Origin: JBQCEE01 sp051960575
GTDB taxonomy: Bacteria; Actinomycetota; Actinomycetes; Mycobacteriales; Jatrophihabitantaceae
Length of the DNA stretch: 14,115 nt
Direction of reading: 5' to 3'
NCBI RefSeq assembly: GCF_051960575.1
Contig: NZ_JBQCEE010000001.1
Span: 1 to 14,115, forward strand
Every line of letters begins with the position of its first letter. The stretch's first letter is position 1. Of the stretch, positions 1-6,420 are shown piece after piece. The notes under the pieces were generated by a model that did not search any database, was not told the origin of the DNA, and saw only the letters and a list, made by a program, of their open reading frames with translations. The translations under genes and the position numbers were made by a program.

Positions 1-437
1 TGCCCGCCCTCGACCTCGTGGTAGGCGTCCGACAGCGTCCAGCAGACCTGCTCGGTCCAGCGCCGCGGCACGCTCACCGCGACGCGGCCGCCCGGGCGGG
101 TGACGCGCACGAGCTCCGAGATCACCCGCCGGTCGTCGGGGATGTGCTCGAGGATCTCGGACGCCACCACGCTGTCGAAGTGCCCGTCGTCGAAGGGCAG
201 GTGGTGTGCGTCGGCGTTGAGCGTGACCGGGCCGGACGGCGGCTTGATCTCGCCCGCCTCGGCCATCGCCGCGACCATCTCCTCGATGCCGTGCAGGTCG
301 TCAGCGTTCTGGTCGAGGGCGACGACGTCGGCGCCGAGCCGCAGCGCGGCGTACGTGTGCCGCCCCGCGCCGCAGCCGAGATCGAGCAGGCGGTCACCCT
401 CGGCCCCACCGAGCCGGTCGAAGTCGATGGTCAGCAT
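1..437 (-). CDS. Class I SAM-dependent methyltransferase (partial, 3' end outside window)
   Basis: The first 145 codons of a minus-strand gene whose C-terminus lies beyond the left edge. The protein starts MLTIDFDRLGG and reaches Rossmann motif I, LLDLGCGAGRHT (residues 17-28; glycines 21, 23 and 25). An acidic residue at the end of strand 2 (VVALDQN, D42) normally contacts the SAM ribose. It continues with ADAHHLPFDDGHFD and VVASEILEHIPDD, typical of Methyltransf_11/UbiE-like enzymes, then VTRPGGRVAVSVP. The ATG overlaps the stop of the glycosyltransferase upstream by 7 nt (ATGCTGA), so the two are probably translationally coupled. The substrate cannot be read from the sequence; pairing with a GT4 enzyme suggests a sugar, lipid or glycoconjugate. 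Family assignment is firm, role is inference. Confidence 0.9.
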   Translation of the reverse strand, partial: MLTIDFDRLGGAEGDRLLDLGCGAGRHTYAALRLGADVVALDQNADDLHGIEEMVAAMAEAGEIKPPSGPVTLNADAHHLPFDDGHFDSVVASEILEHIPDDRRVISELVRVTRPGGRVAVSVPRRWTEQVCWTLSDAYHEVEGG

Positions 438-1714
438 GCGGCGTCCTGCCTGTCGGAACGAGCACTGGCGCGGTGGAAGCGGGCGATCTCGGCCCGGTAG
501 ACCTCGGCGGTGGCACGCGCGGTCGACTCCCAGCTGAGCCGCTCGACGGCACGGGCGCGGGCCGCGACGCCCATGGCCGCACGCCGCTCCGGCGCCTGCA
601 GCAGGTCGGCGAGGGCACGCGCCAGCGCGGCCGGGTCGCCCGGCGGCACGAGCACCGCGGCCGACCCATCGCGGCCGACGACCTCCGGCAGCGCGCCCGC
701 GTCGGCCGCGATGACCGGCGTGCCCGACGCCATGGCCTCGGCCGCCGGCAGCGAGAACCCCTCGTACAGCGAGGGCACGACGAGCACCTCCGCGGACGCG
801 AGCAGGTTCGCCACCTCGTCGTCGCTGATGCCCTTCACGAACTGGACACGCCACCCGATGCCGAGCTCGGCGATGAGCGTCTCGGTGGGGCCGCCGGGGT
901 TGTGCCGCCCGACCACGACGAGCTGCGCGTCGACCTCCGGCGGCACCAGGTGCAGCGCGCGCAGCAGCACGTCGAGCCCCTTGAGCGGCACGTCGGCGCT
1001 GCACACCGCGACGACGCGGCCGGGCACCTTCGGCAGGCCGGGGCGGAAGCGCTCGATGTCGACGCCGATCGGGATCGACACCAACTGCTCGGCGCGCAGC
1101 CCGAACTCGCGCGCGGCGTCGTCGACGCTGTTCTGCGACGGCGCGATCATGATCGGGAACTGCCGCGCGACCCGCGTCTGATGGCCGAGGAAGCCGTACC
1201 AGCGCCACAGCGTCGGCTTCTTGCGCAGCGGCGCGGCGGCCAGTGCCAGCCGGCGGTCGACGGTGATCGGGTGGTGCATGGTGCCGACCAGCGGCAGCCC
1301 GTGCCCGGCCAGCCGCAGCAGCGCTGGGCCGAAGGTCTGGTTGTCGTGCACGACGTCGAACTCGGCAGCGCGGGCGGCGAGCAGCGGCACCACCCGGCGC
1401 GAGAACGTGCGCGGCTCGCCGAAGCCGGCGGTGCACATGATCGCGTACTCGAGCACGTCGTCGCGGGTGCGGAACTCGCGCAGCCTCGGCCGCCGGAACG
1501 GGTCGGCGTCGTCGTAGAGGTCGAGGCTCGGCACCTCGGTGAGCCGCACGCCGTCGGTGAGCTCGGGGTACGGCGGGCCCGAGAACACCTCGACGGTGTG
1601 GCCGAGCCCGACGAGCGCCTGGGACAGGTGGCGGACGTAGACACCCTGGCCCCCGCAGTGCGGTTTGCTCCGGTACGACGTCAGCGCGATCCGCAGCGGC
1701 TCGTCCACCCTCAT
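431..1714 (-). CDS. Glycosyltransferase family 4 (GT-B fold)
   Basis: A 427-residue retaining GT-B glycosyltransferase, a normal length for GT4. The N-terminal domain opens with RIALTSYRSKPHCGGQGVYV, where the glycine-rich loop (residues 21-24) is typical of nucleotide-sugar GT-B enzymes. The C-terminal domain carries the EX7E motif in YEGFSLPAAEAMASGTPVIA (E318 and E326), which positions the donor sugar. No signal peptide or membrane segment is visible, so it is presumably cytosolic or peripheral. The ATG is preceded by a purine-rich GGGGGCCGG; no better start is visible. Its stop overlaps the methyltransferase start, so both probably form one operon. Donor and acceptor are unknown. Nothing connects it to the dormancy-type genes to the right. 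Confidence 0.93.
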   Translation of the reverse strand: MRVDEPLRIALTSYRSKPHCGGQGVYVRHLSQALVGLGHTVEVFSGPPYPELTDGVRLTEVPSLDLYDDADPFRRPRLREFRTRDDVLEYAIMCTAGFGEPRTFSRRVVPLLAARAAEFDVVHDNQTFGPALLRLAGHGLPLVGTMHHPITVDRRLALAAAPLRKKPTLWRWYGFLGHQTRVARQFPIMIAPSQNSVDDAAREFGLRAEQLVSIPIGVDIERFRPGLPKVPGRVVAVCSADVPLKGLDVLLRALHLVPPEVDAQLVVVGRHNPGGPTETLIAELGIGWRVQFVKGISDDEVANLLASAEVLVVPSLYEGFSLPAAEAMASGTPVIAADAGALPEVVGRDGSAAVLVPPGDPAALARALADLLQAPERRAAMGVAARARAVERLSWESTARATAEVYRAEIARFHRASARSDRQDAAC

Positions 1715-1753
1715 CCGGCCCCCGGTCGGTGCGCAAAGATCCCGAAAATGCGC

Positions 1754-1759
1754 ATCATA
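1754..1759 (-). promoter_or_regulatory. Possible -10 element for the glycosyltransferase operon
   Basis: The 108-bp gap between the glycosyltransferase and the PAS-receiver gene contains an unusually A/T-rich patch for this sequence (about 1737-1763). On the minus strand it reads CATATGATG and contains TATGAT, close to TATAAT. Transcription would begin near 1747, giving a leader of about 33 nt. No convincing -35 lies 17 nt upstream. Suggestive only. Confidence 0.35.
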
Positions 1760-1791
1760 TGTGGCGCTCCCGGCGCGTCCGGAGGCGGTAC

Positions 1792-1811
1792 GCCGGCGTC
1801 CCGTCGCCGGC
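1792..1811 (-). terminator. GC-rich stem-loop after the PAS-receiver gene
   Basis: GCCGGCG (1792-1798) and CGCCGGC (1805-1811) form a perfect 7-bp stem around a 6-nt loop, beginning 12 nt past the stop of the PAS-receiver gene. No T tract follows on the minus strand, which is common for intrinsic-like terminators in high-GC actinobacteria. It separates two minus-strand genes that appear functionally unrelated. Confidence 0.45.
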
Positions 1812-1822
1812 CGACGGGGCGA

Positions 1823-2986
1823 TCAGGTCGTGGCGGTGCCCGCCAGCTCGTCGGCGAGCGCGCGGTAGTCGACCCGCGTCCCCTTCTCGATGTACTTGTG
1901 CGCACCGAGGTCGATCACCCGCTGCGCCACCGAGCCCTCACCGAAGCCGGACAGCACCACGACGCGCACGTTCGGCACCCGTTCCAGCAGCAGCGGCAGC
2001 GCCTGGTAGCCGTCCATCACCGGCATGGCGAGGTCGAGGAAGACGACGTCCGGACGCGTGGCGATGGCCAGTTCCAGGGCCTCGGCGCCGTCGACGGCCT
2101 CCCCCACGATCTCGAACCTGCGGGTGCGCGCGAGCATCCGAACGATGGCGTTGCGGATGTCGTCGTCGTCGTCGACCAGCAGCGCGCGCAGGGGCGGCGG
2201 GTCGTCCGGCTCGGCACCGGTGCCCTGGCCGCCGCCCGCGGCGGGCGGGCCGGGCAGCGGGTCGCTCGACGCGGTGTCGCGCACGAGGTCGCCCGGGCGC
2301 AGCTCGTCGCCCCCGACCGGATGCAGCCAGTCGTCGATGAGCCCGCGCGCGGCGGTGAGGGTGCGGTCGACCAGCTGCATCGCGTGCTCCGGGTCGTCGA
2401 TCTGCAGTGCGTACGCCGCCGCGGCGAGCCCCTGCACGACCGTGTCGTTGATCTGCAGGGCCTGCCGCCGGCGCACCTGCACCTCGCGCAGCGCCGCCGC
2501 CGCCTCCTCGCTGCGCTGCTCGGCACGCACGCGTTCGGTGACGTCGACGCAGGTGCCGCGCATGCGCACGGGGGTGCCGCCCTCGTCCTGGATGACCTGC
2601 CCGTTCGACTCGAGATACCGGATCTCGCCGTCGGGCCGGACGATCCGCTCGAGCATGTGGTACGGCTCGCCGGTCGCGTACGCACGCTGGTGGATCGCAC
2701 GGACCTTCTCGCGGTCGTCCGGGTGGATCCGGGACAGGAACGCCTCGTACGACGGCTCGAAGCTGCCGGGTTCGTAGCCGTAGATGCGGAACAGCTGGTC
2801 CGACCAGCGGTTCACATCGGTGGCGATGTGCCAGTCGTAGTCGCCCATGTTGGCCAGGCGCTGGGCGTTGTCGTTGCGCTCGGTGAGATCGGCCAGGTCG
2901 CGCGCGAGCGACGCCGCCTGGTCGGGCGGCGGGGCGGGCGGCGGGGCGGGCGGCGAGGCGGTTGCGGGGTCCGACGCCGGGGTCAC
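1823..2986 (-). CDS. PAS / degenerate DHp / receiver-domain signalling protein
   Basis: A 387-residue soluble protein. Order: a Pro/Ala-rich N-terminus (about 4-25); a short coiled stretch; a PAS domain with PAC (about 45-155; IYGYEPGSFEPSYEAFLSRIHPDD, then RPDGEIRYLESNG and GTCVDVTERV); a helix like the NarL-type phosphoacceptor helix but reading ALQINDTVVQGLAAAAYAL (177-194), with Asn180 where the kinase motif LHD has His; a flexible linker; and a C-terminal receiver (about 266-387; acidic cluster 272-276, phospho-acceptor D318 in VVFLDLAMPVMDGY, SGFG, and K in YIEKG). There is no ATPase domain and no DNA-binding domain. It cannot autophosphorylate in the usual way and is more likely a phosphate sink, adaptor or dimerising partner for the local kinases. 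GTG 2986 is chosen because a -10-like GACGAT lies exactly at -12 to -7 (leaderless). An upstream in-frame GTG at 3022 is less likely because it overlaps the DosR-like box. Confidence 0.85.
   Translation of the reverse strand: MTPASDPATASPPAPPPAPPPDQAASLARDLADLTERNDNAQRLANMGDYDWHIATDVNRWSDQLFRIYGYEPGSFEPSYEAFLSRIHPDDREKVRAIHQRAYATGEPYHMLERIVRPDGEIRYLESNGQVIQDEGGTPVRMRGTCVDVTERVRAEQRSEEAAAALREVQVRRRQALQINDTVVQGLAAAAYALQIDDPEHAMQLVDRTLTAARGLIDDWLHPVGGDELRPGDLVRDTASSDPLPGPPAAGGGQGTGAEPDDPPPLRALLVDDDDDIRNAIVRMLARTRRFEIVGEAVDGAEALELAIATRPDVVFLDLAMPVMDGYQALPLLLERVPNVRVVVLSGFGEGSVAQRVIDLGAHKYIEKGTRVDYRALADELAGTATT
2924..2961. repeat. 12-bp GC tandem repeat in the Pro-rich linker
   Basis: The plus strand carries about two and a half copies of the unit GGGCGGGCGGCG. 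Read on the minus strand it encodes a PAPPP-type linker at the N-terminus of the PAS-receiver protein. The 12-bp unit keeps frame, so copy-number change would lengthen or shorten the linker by four residues. Confidence 0.7.
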
Positions 2987-2992
2987 CGCCCC

Positions 2993-3035
2993 ATCGTCGT
3001 GCCGGTTCAGGGCACTCGACACGGACGAAGGTCCC
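2993..3035 (-). promoter_or_regulatory. DosR-like box and -10 for the PAS-receiver gene
   Basis: Read on the minus strand, the dyad GGGACC-TT-CGTCCG (3035-3022) resembles the core of the mycobacterial DosR box (GGGACT-WW-AGTCCC). A -10-like GACGAT (2998-2993) begins 24 nt further and ends 6 nt before GTG 2986, implying a leaderless transcript. The same layout recurs before other genes here. Binding is inferred, not shown. Confidence 0.6.
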
Positions 3036-3073
3036 GTCGCGGGTGTCGGCCCGGTCGACCGACCGGCGCGGCG

Positions 3074-3079
3074 TACGGT
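3074..3079 (+). promoter_or_regulatory. -10 element of the leaderless ABC transporter operon
   Basis: TACGGT lies exactly at -12 to -7 relative to GTG 3086, fitting the actinobacterial TAnnnT consensus and a leaderless mRNA. The DosR-like box at 3022-3035 lies 39 nt upstream of it rather than 24-25 nt, so control of this promoter by that box is uncertain. Confidence 0.5.
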
Positions 3080-3085
3080 CGGCCG

Positions 3086-3841
3086 GTGGTCGAGATCCGC
3101 GCCTTGCGGGTGCGCCGCGGCGGCACCGAGATCCTGCACGGCATCGACACCCGCTTCGCGCCCGGGCGGGTGACCGCACTCGTGGGCCCGAGCGGAGGCG
3201 GCAAGACCACCCTGCTGCGCTGCATCGTCGGTACGCAGCGCATCACGAGCGGCTCGGTCACCGTCGACGGCCGCCCGGCCGGATCGCCGGCGTTGCGCAG
3301 GGTGATCGGTTATGCGTCGCAGCAGGCCTCGGTCTACGACGACCTCACCGTGACCGAGAACCTGCGCTACTTCGCCACCGCCATCGGCACCGACCGCGCC
3401 GAGACCGAGCGCGTGCTGGCCGTCGTCGACCTGGTGCCGCACGCCCACCGGCTCGTCGACCGGCTGTCCGGCGGCGAGCGGTCGCGGGTGTCGCTGGCCG
3501 TCGCGCTGCTCGGCCGGCCCCGGCTGCTGGTGCTCGACGAGCCGACCGTCGGGCTCGACCCCGTGCTGCGCGAGCAGCTGTGGTCGCTGTTCCACCGCCT
3601 CGCGGTCGGGGGCACGACATTGCTTGTCTCGACCCACGTGATGGACGAGGCCCGCCGGGCCGACGACCTGGTGCTGTTGCGCGACGGCGACGTGCTCGTG
3701 CGGTCGACGCCGCACCAGGTGTTGCGGGACACCGGCGCCGACGACCTGGACGGCGCGTTCCTGCGGCTCGTCCGGGGCGCAGGAAACGGCGCAGACGACG
3801 CAGACGGCGCAGCCGACGACGCAGGCAGCGACCCGACATGA
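3086..3841 (+). CDS. ABC-2 type transporter, ATP-binding protein
   Basis: A 251-residue nucleotide-binding subunit of an ABC exporter (DrrA/CcmA-like family). Walker A GPSGGGKTT is at 34-42, the Q-loop QQ at 79-80, the signature LSGGERSRV at 127-135, Walker B LLVLDEPTVGLDP at 147-159 and the switch histidine in STHVMDEA (H184), so all catalytic motifs are intact. The C-terminal tail (about 233-251) is an Ala/Asp-rich low-complexity stretch made of GCAGAC-like repeats (about 3789-3830), unusual for the family. GTG 3086 is supported by TACGGT at -12 to -7. The stop overlaps the permease start as ATGA, indicating translational coupling. The substrate is unknown; members export drugs, lipids or polysaccharides. 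Confidence 0.95.
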   Translation: MVEIRALRVRRGGTEILHGIDTRFAPGRVTALVGPSGGGKTTLLRCIVGTQRITSGSVTVDGRPAGSPALRRVIGYASQQASVYDDLTVTENLRYFATAIGTDRAETERVLAVVDLVPHAHRLVDRLSGGERSRVSLAVALLGRPRLLVLDEPTVGLDPVLREQLWSLFHRLAVGGTTLLVSTHVMDEARRADDLVLLRDGDVLVRSTPHQVLRDTGADDLDGAFLRLVRGAGNGADDADGAADDAGSDPT

Positions 3842-4557
3842 TCGTCGCGACGACACAACGGGTGTTGCGGCAACTGCGCCACGACCCCCGCACCGTGGTG
3901 CTCATGGTCGTGGTGCCGAGCGTGCTCATGGTGCTGCTGCGTTACGTGCTCGACAGCGCCCGCGTCTTCGCCGTGACCGCTCCTGCCCTGCTCGGCTTCT
4001 TCCCGTTCCTGCTGATGTTCCTGGTGACCTCGGTGACGACGCTGCGCGAGCGCACGTCGGGGACGCTCGAGCGGCTGCTCACCACGCCCGCGCGCAAGCT
4101 CGACCTGCTGCTGGGCTACGGCGCGGCCTTCGCCCTCGTCGCCGTCGTGCAGGTCGGCCTCGCCGTCGCCGTGTCGGGTGGGCTCGGCCTCGACCTCGGC
4201 GGCGCCCTGGGCCCGCTGCTGCTGGTCGGCCTGCTGGACGCGCTGCTGGGGGTGGCGCTCGGCCTGTTCGCCTCGTCGTTCGCCCGTACCGAGTTCCAGG
4301 CCGTGCAGTTCATGCCGGTGGTCGTGCTCCCCCAGCTGCTGACGTGCGGCCTGTTCCAGCACCGTGACCAGATGGCGACCGTGCTGCAGTGGCTGTCCGA
4401 CGTCCTGCCGCTCACCTACGCCGTCGAGGCCCTGCAGCGCTCGGTGGCACCCGCCGGCGCCGACGCCGTCTACTGGCGTGACGCCGGCATCCTGCTCGGC
4501 GCGACGCTCGTGGCGGTGGCCCTCGCCGCGGCCACCCTGCGCCGGCAGACCCCCTGA
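3838..4557 (+). CDS. ABC-2 type transporter, permease protein
   Basis: A 239-residue inner-membrane subunit pairing with the upstream ATPase. About six hydrophobic segments are visible: around residues 20-38, 48-68, the LLLGYGAAFALVAVVQVGLA region, LGPLLLVGLLDALLGVALGL, MPVVVLPQLLTCGLF, and the C-terminal ILLGATLVAVALAAATL. The cytoplasmic motif LRERTSGTLERLLTTP (69-84) is the hallmark of ABC-2 permeases. The start lies within the ATGA overlap with the ATPase stop. The gene ends 10 bp from the convergent nitroreductase. With one ATPase and one permease, the working exporter is presumably a dimer of each. The substrate cannot be deduced. Confidence 0.95.
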   Translation: MIVATTQRVLRQLRHDPRTVVLMVVVPSVLMVLLRYVLDSARVFAVTAPALLGFFPFLLMFLVTSVTTLRERTSGTLERLLTTPARKLDLLLGYGAAFALVAVVQVGLAVAVSGGLGLDLGGALGPLLLVGLLDALLGVALGLFASSFARTEFQAVQFMPVVVLPQLLTCGLFQHRDQMATVLQWLSDVLPLTYAVEALQRSVAPAGADAVYWRDAGILLGATLVAVALAAATLRRQTP

Positions 4558-4567
4558 GCGCCGGCCG

Positions 4568-5551
4568 TCACCGCGCCTCGACCACCACGTCCGACCACGG
4601 CCGGCGCAGCGACATCGGCGACACCGGCGCGCGCCCGACCCGCACGAGCACCACGGGCGACCAGTCCAGCCGCAGCTCCTGCGCCAGCTGGGCGCGGGCA
4701 GGCGCGACCTCGACGACCTGCGTGAGCGGGCCCATCGCAAGGCCCCGGCTCGTCGCCTCGAGCCACATCCGCTCGAGCGCCTCCCCCGCCCGCAGCCAGC
4801 CGAGCGGGGTGTCGCTGCGGGTACCGAGCAGCAGCAGGCACTGGTGCCGCGACGACTCGGTGCGGCTCGGCAGCCACCCCGCACCCGAGCTGTCGAAGTC
4901 GCGGATCGGGATCTCGTCCTGGGCGCTGCCGTCGACATGCGGCACCGCCATGGCCTGCACACCGTCGCGCCGGGTCGGGTCGCTCGTGGTCCACCGGCGC
5001 AGCTCGCTGCGGTAGGCGGGGTCGAGCAGCTGTACCGAGTCGGCGCGCTGGCTGAGCCGCGCGACCGTGACGCGGTCCTCCTCGCGCGTGATGGGGAACA
5101 GGATCGACCCCTCGGCCTCGACGCCGGCCGCGAGCGCGTCGACGACGTCCTCGGGCACGGGCGTGTCCTCGAAGCGGCGCCGGTTGGTCTGCCGGGTGCT
5201 GATCCAGTGGTCGAAGCGCGCGATGTCGGTCTCCACCGGCGTCCCGGCGGGCCAGGTGACGCGGGCGACGACGTCGTCCGGCCCGTCGAGCCGCTCGACC
5301 CGCGTGCCGACGCCGTCGGCCGCCAGTGCGGCGCGCAGGTTGAACAGGGCACAGCCGAGGCTGACCGCCAGCTGGCGTCCGTGCGGGTCGAGCGCGGCGA
5401 GGTGCCGGGTGCGGTCGGCGACGAGCTCGATCCGGTCGGCGCGCAGCACGAACTGCCACGGTTGGGTGTTGTGCACCGAGGGTGCGAGGGCCGCGTGGTG
5501 GGCGGCACGGTGCAGGGCGCGGTCGAGGTCGACGTCGGTTCCGGTGCTCAT
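4568..5551 (-). CDS. Acg-family nitroreductase-like flavoprotein
   Basis: A 327-residue protein, close to the roughly 330 residues of the M. tuberculosis DosR-regulon proteins Acg (Rv2032) and Rv3131. The flavin-pocket motif APSVHNTQPWQF is at 23-34. DPHGRQLAVSLGCALFNL follows at 55-72, then STRQTNRRRFEDTPVP, and a second half with LGWLRAGEALERMWLEATSRG, typical of the two-lobed single-chain nitroreductase fold. Family knowledge: Acg binds FMN and has been reported without NAD(P)H-dependent reductase activity, so the enzymatic role is uncertain. The ATG has a strong ribosome binding site (GAAGGAG, about 5 nt upstream) and overlaps the preceding USP stop as ATGA. Expression under hypoxic or redox stress is inferred from family and context. 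Confidence 0.9.
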   Translation of the reverse strand: MSTGTDVDLDRALHRAAHHAALAPSVHNTQPWQFVLRADRIELVADRTRHLAALDPHGRQLAVSLGCALFNLRAALAADGVGTRVERLDGPDDVVARVTWPAGTPVETDIARFDHWISTRQTNRRRFEDTPVPEDVVDALAAGVEAEGSILFPITREEDRVTVARLSQRADSVQLLDPAYRSELRRWTTSDPTRRDGVQAMAVPHVDGSAQDEIPIRDFDSSGAGWLPSRTESSRHQCLLLLGTRSDTPLGWLRAGEALERMWLEATSRGLAMGPLTQVVEVAPARAQLAQELRLDWSPVVLVRVGRAPVSPMSLRRPWSDVVVEAR

Positions 5552-6258
5552 CGGGCTCTCCTTCGTTGGTCCTGCGGCGCCTCGGGGACGGGTCGGGTGA
5601 TCACCGACGGCAGGGCGTACTCGCGGCCGACCACGACGACCGGCGCGTCCAGCTGCGTGGCCAGGCGCGCGGTCGCTCGACCGCGTCGCGACCAGCGCGC
5701 ATGCCGGCCGGTGCAGTACCGCCCCACCACGACGACGTGCGCGTCGGCGGCCTGCGCGACGAGCGTCCGGCGGACGCGTCCGCGCGCGACGACGGCGGTG
5801 ACGGGCACGTCCGGGTTCCACTGCCGGGCGAAGCCGATCAGCACCTCGATGCGGTCACGCGGCGGCCGGCGTCGGCCGGACGCGTGCACGACGCGGATCG
5901 GACGGCCCGTCTGCTGCGCATAGCGTGCGGCGAACAGCAGCACCGGCAGCGCGCGGGGGTCCGACGGCACGGCCACCACCACGGGGCGGCCGTCGTCCCA
6001 GGTCGCGTCATCGGCGGTTGCGCCGATCAGCACGGTGGGGCAACGGACCCGGTCGAGCACCGCCGGGTCGTCGGCACGCAGCACGAGCAACTGCGCGTCC
6101 TGCGATGCGGCCACGGCGCCGTCGGCGGCGACGTGCTCCGCGTCCTGGACGACGGTGTGCAGCACGGCGCCGGAGGCCGCCGAGAACCGACGGGCCCACT
6201 CGACGGCCGCCGGCCCACCGGCAGCGGCCACGCGGGGCGTGGCGCCGGTCTGCCTCAT
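5548..6258 (-). CDS. Universal stress protein, two UspA-like halves (N-terminal half degenerate)
   Basis: A 236-residue protein. The C-terminal half (about 92-212) is clearly UspA-like: RPVVVAVPSDPRALPVLLFAA, the strand IRVVHAS, then ADAHVVVVGRYCTGR and LDAPVVVVGRE. The first half (about 1-85) keeps the fold rhythm but has lost the usual VGVDGS start and ATP-loop glycines. In the C-terminal half the normal GxxG-(9-10x)-G(S/T) ATP loop is also replaced by an Arg-rich stretch (R180-R194), so ATP binding is doubtful. ATG 6258 has a good ribosome binding site (GGGAGGGG). The stop overlaps the nitroreductase start, forming a two-gene operon. USP plus Acg-type protein is a familiar DosR-regulon combination. 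Confidence 0.82.
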   Translation of the reverse strand: MRQTGATPRVAAAGGPAAVEWARRFSAASGAVLHTVVQDAEHVAADGAVAASQDAQLLVLRADDPAVLDRVRCPTVLIGATADDATWDDGRPVVVAVPSDPRALPVLLFAARYAQQTGRPIRVVHASGRRRPPRDRIEVLIGFARQWNPDVPVTAVVARGRVRRTLVAQAADAHVVVVGRYCTGRHARWSRRGRATARLATQLDAPVVVVGREYALPSVITRPVPEAPQDQRRRAR

Positions 6259-6371
6259 GGCCCCTCCCGAGCGCTGCGGATCGGCCTGTCCGGCCGGGTT
6301 GCAGCGAGCCTGACGCGCGCGCGAGCACGCGTCCCAGGGCCGTCTGGGGGGTCGATGGCAGTGCTGCACAC

Positions 6372-6414
6372 GGGACGAAGGACTCAGGGGTCGGGCGCCC
6401 GCGGATGTCACGCT
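6372..6414 (+). promoter_or_regulatory. DosR-like box and -10 for the large histidine kinase
   Basis: The imperfect dyad GGGACG-AA-GGACTC (6372-6385) is followed 24 nt later by a -10-like CACGCT (6409-6414), then 6 nt and GTG 6421. CACGCTGCAGGGGTG is almost identical to the same region of the acyltransferase promoter at 13726-13740 (CACGCTCGAGGGGTG). The proximal half-site deviates from GTCCC. The site would lie inside the coding region if ATG 6355 were the start. Confidence 0.55.
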
Positions 6415-6420
6415 GCAGGG

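Noticed and set aside
2987..3022. GTG 3022 as alternative start of the PAS-receiver protein
   Set aside because: It overlaps the DosR-like box, has no ribosome binding site, and GTG 2986 has a -10-like GACGAT at the leaderless spacing.
473..3085. Long plus-strand open frame upstream of the ABC ATPase, opposite the glycosyltransferase and PAS-receiver genes
   Set aside because: The translation is low-complexity Arg/Gly/Ala/His-rich without domain motifs; it is the antisense shadow of well-supported minus-strand genes. The real gene starts at 3086.
6355..6420. ATG 6355 as alternative start of the large kinase
   Set aside because: It has a fair purine-rich stretch upstream, but the added residues have no domain content and the start would place the DosR-like box and -10 inside the gene. 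GTG 6421 fits the leaderless pattern shared with other genes.
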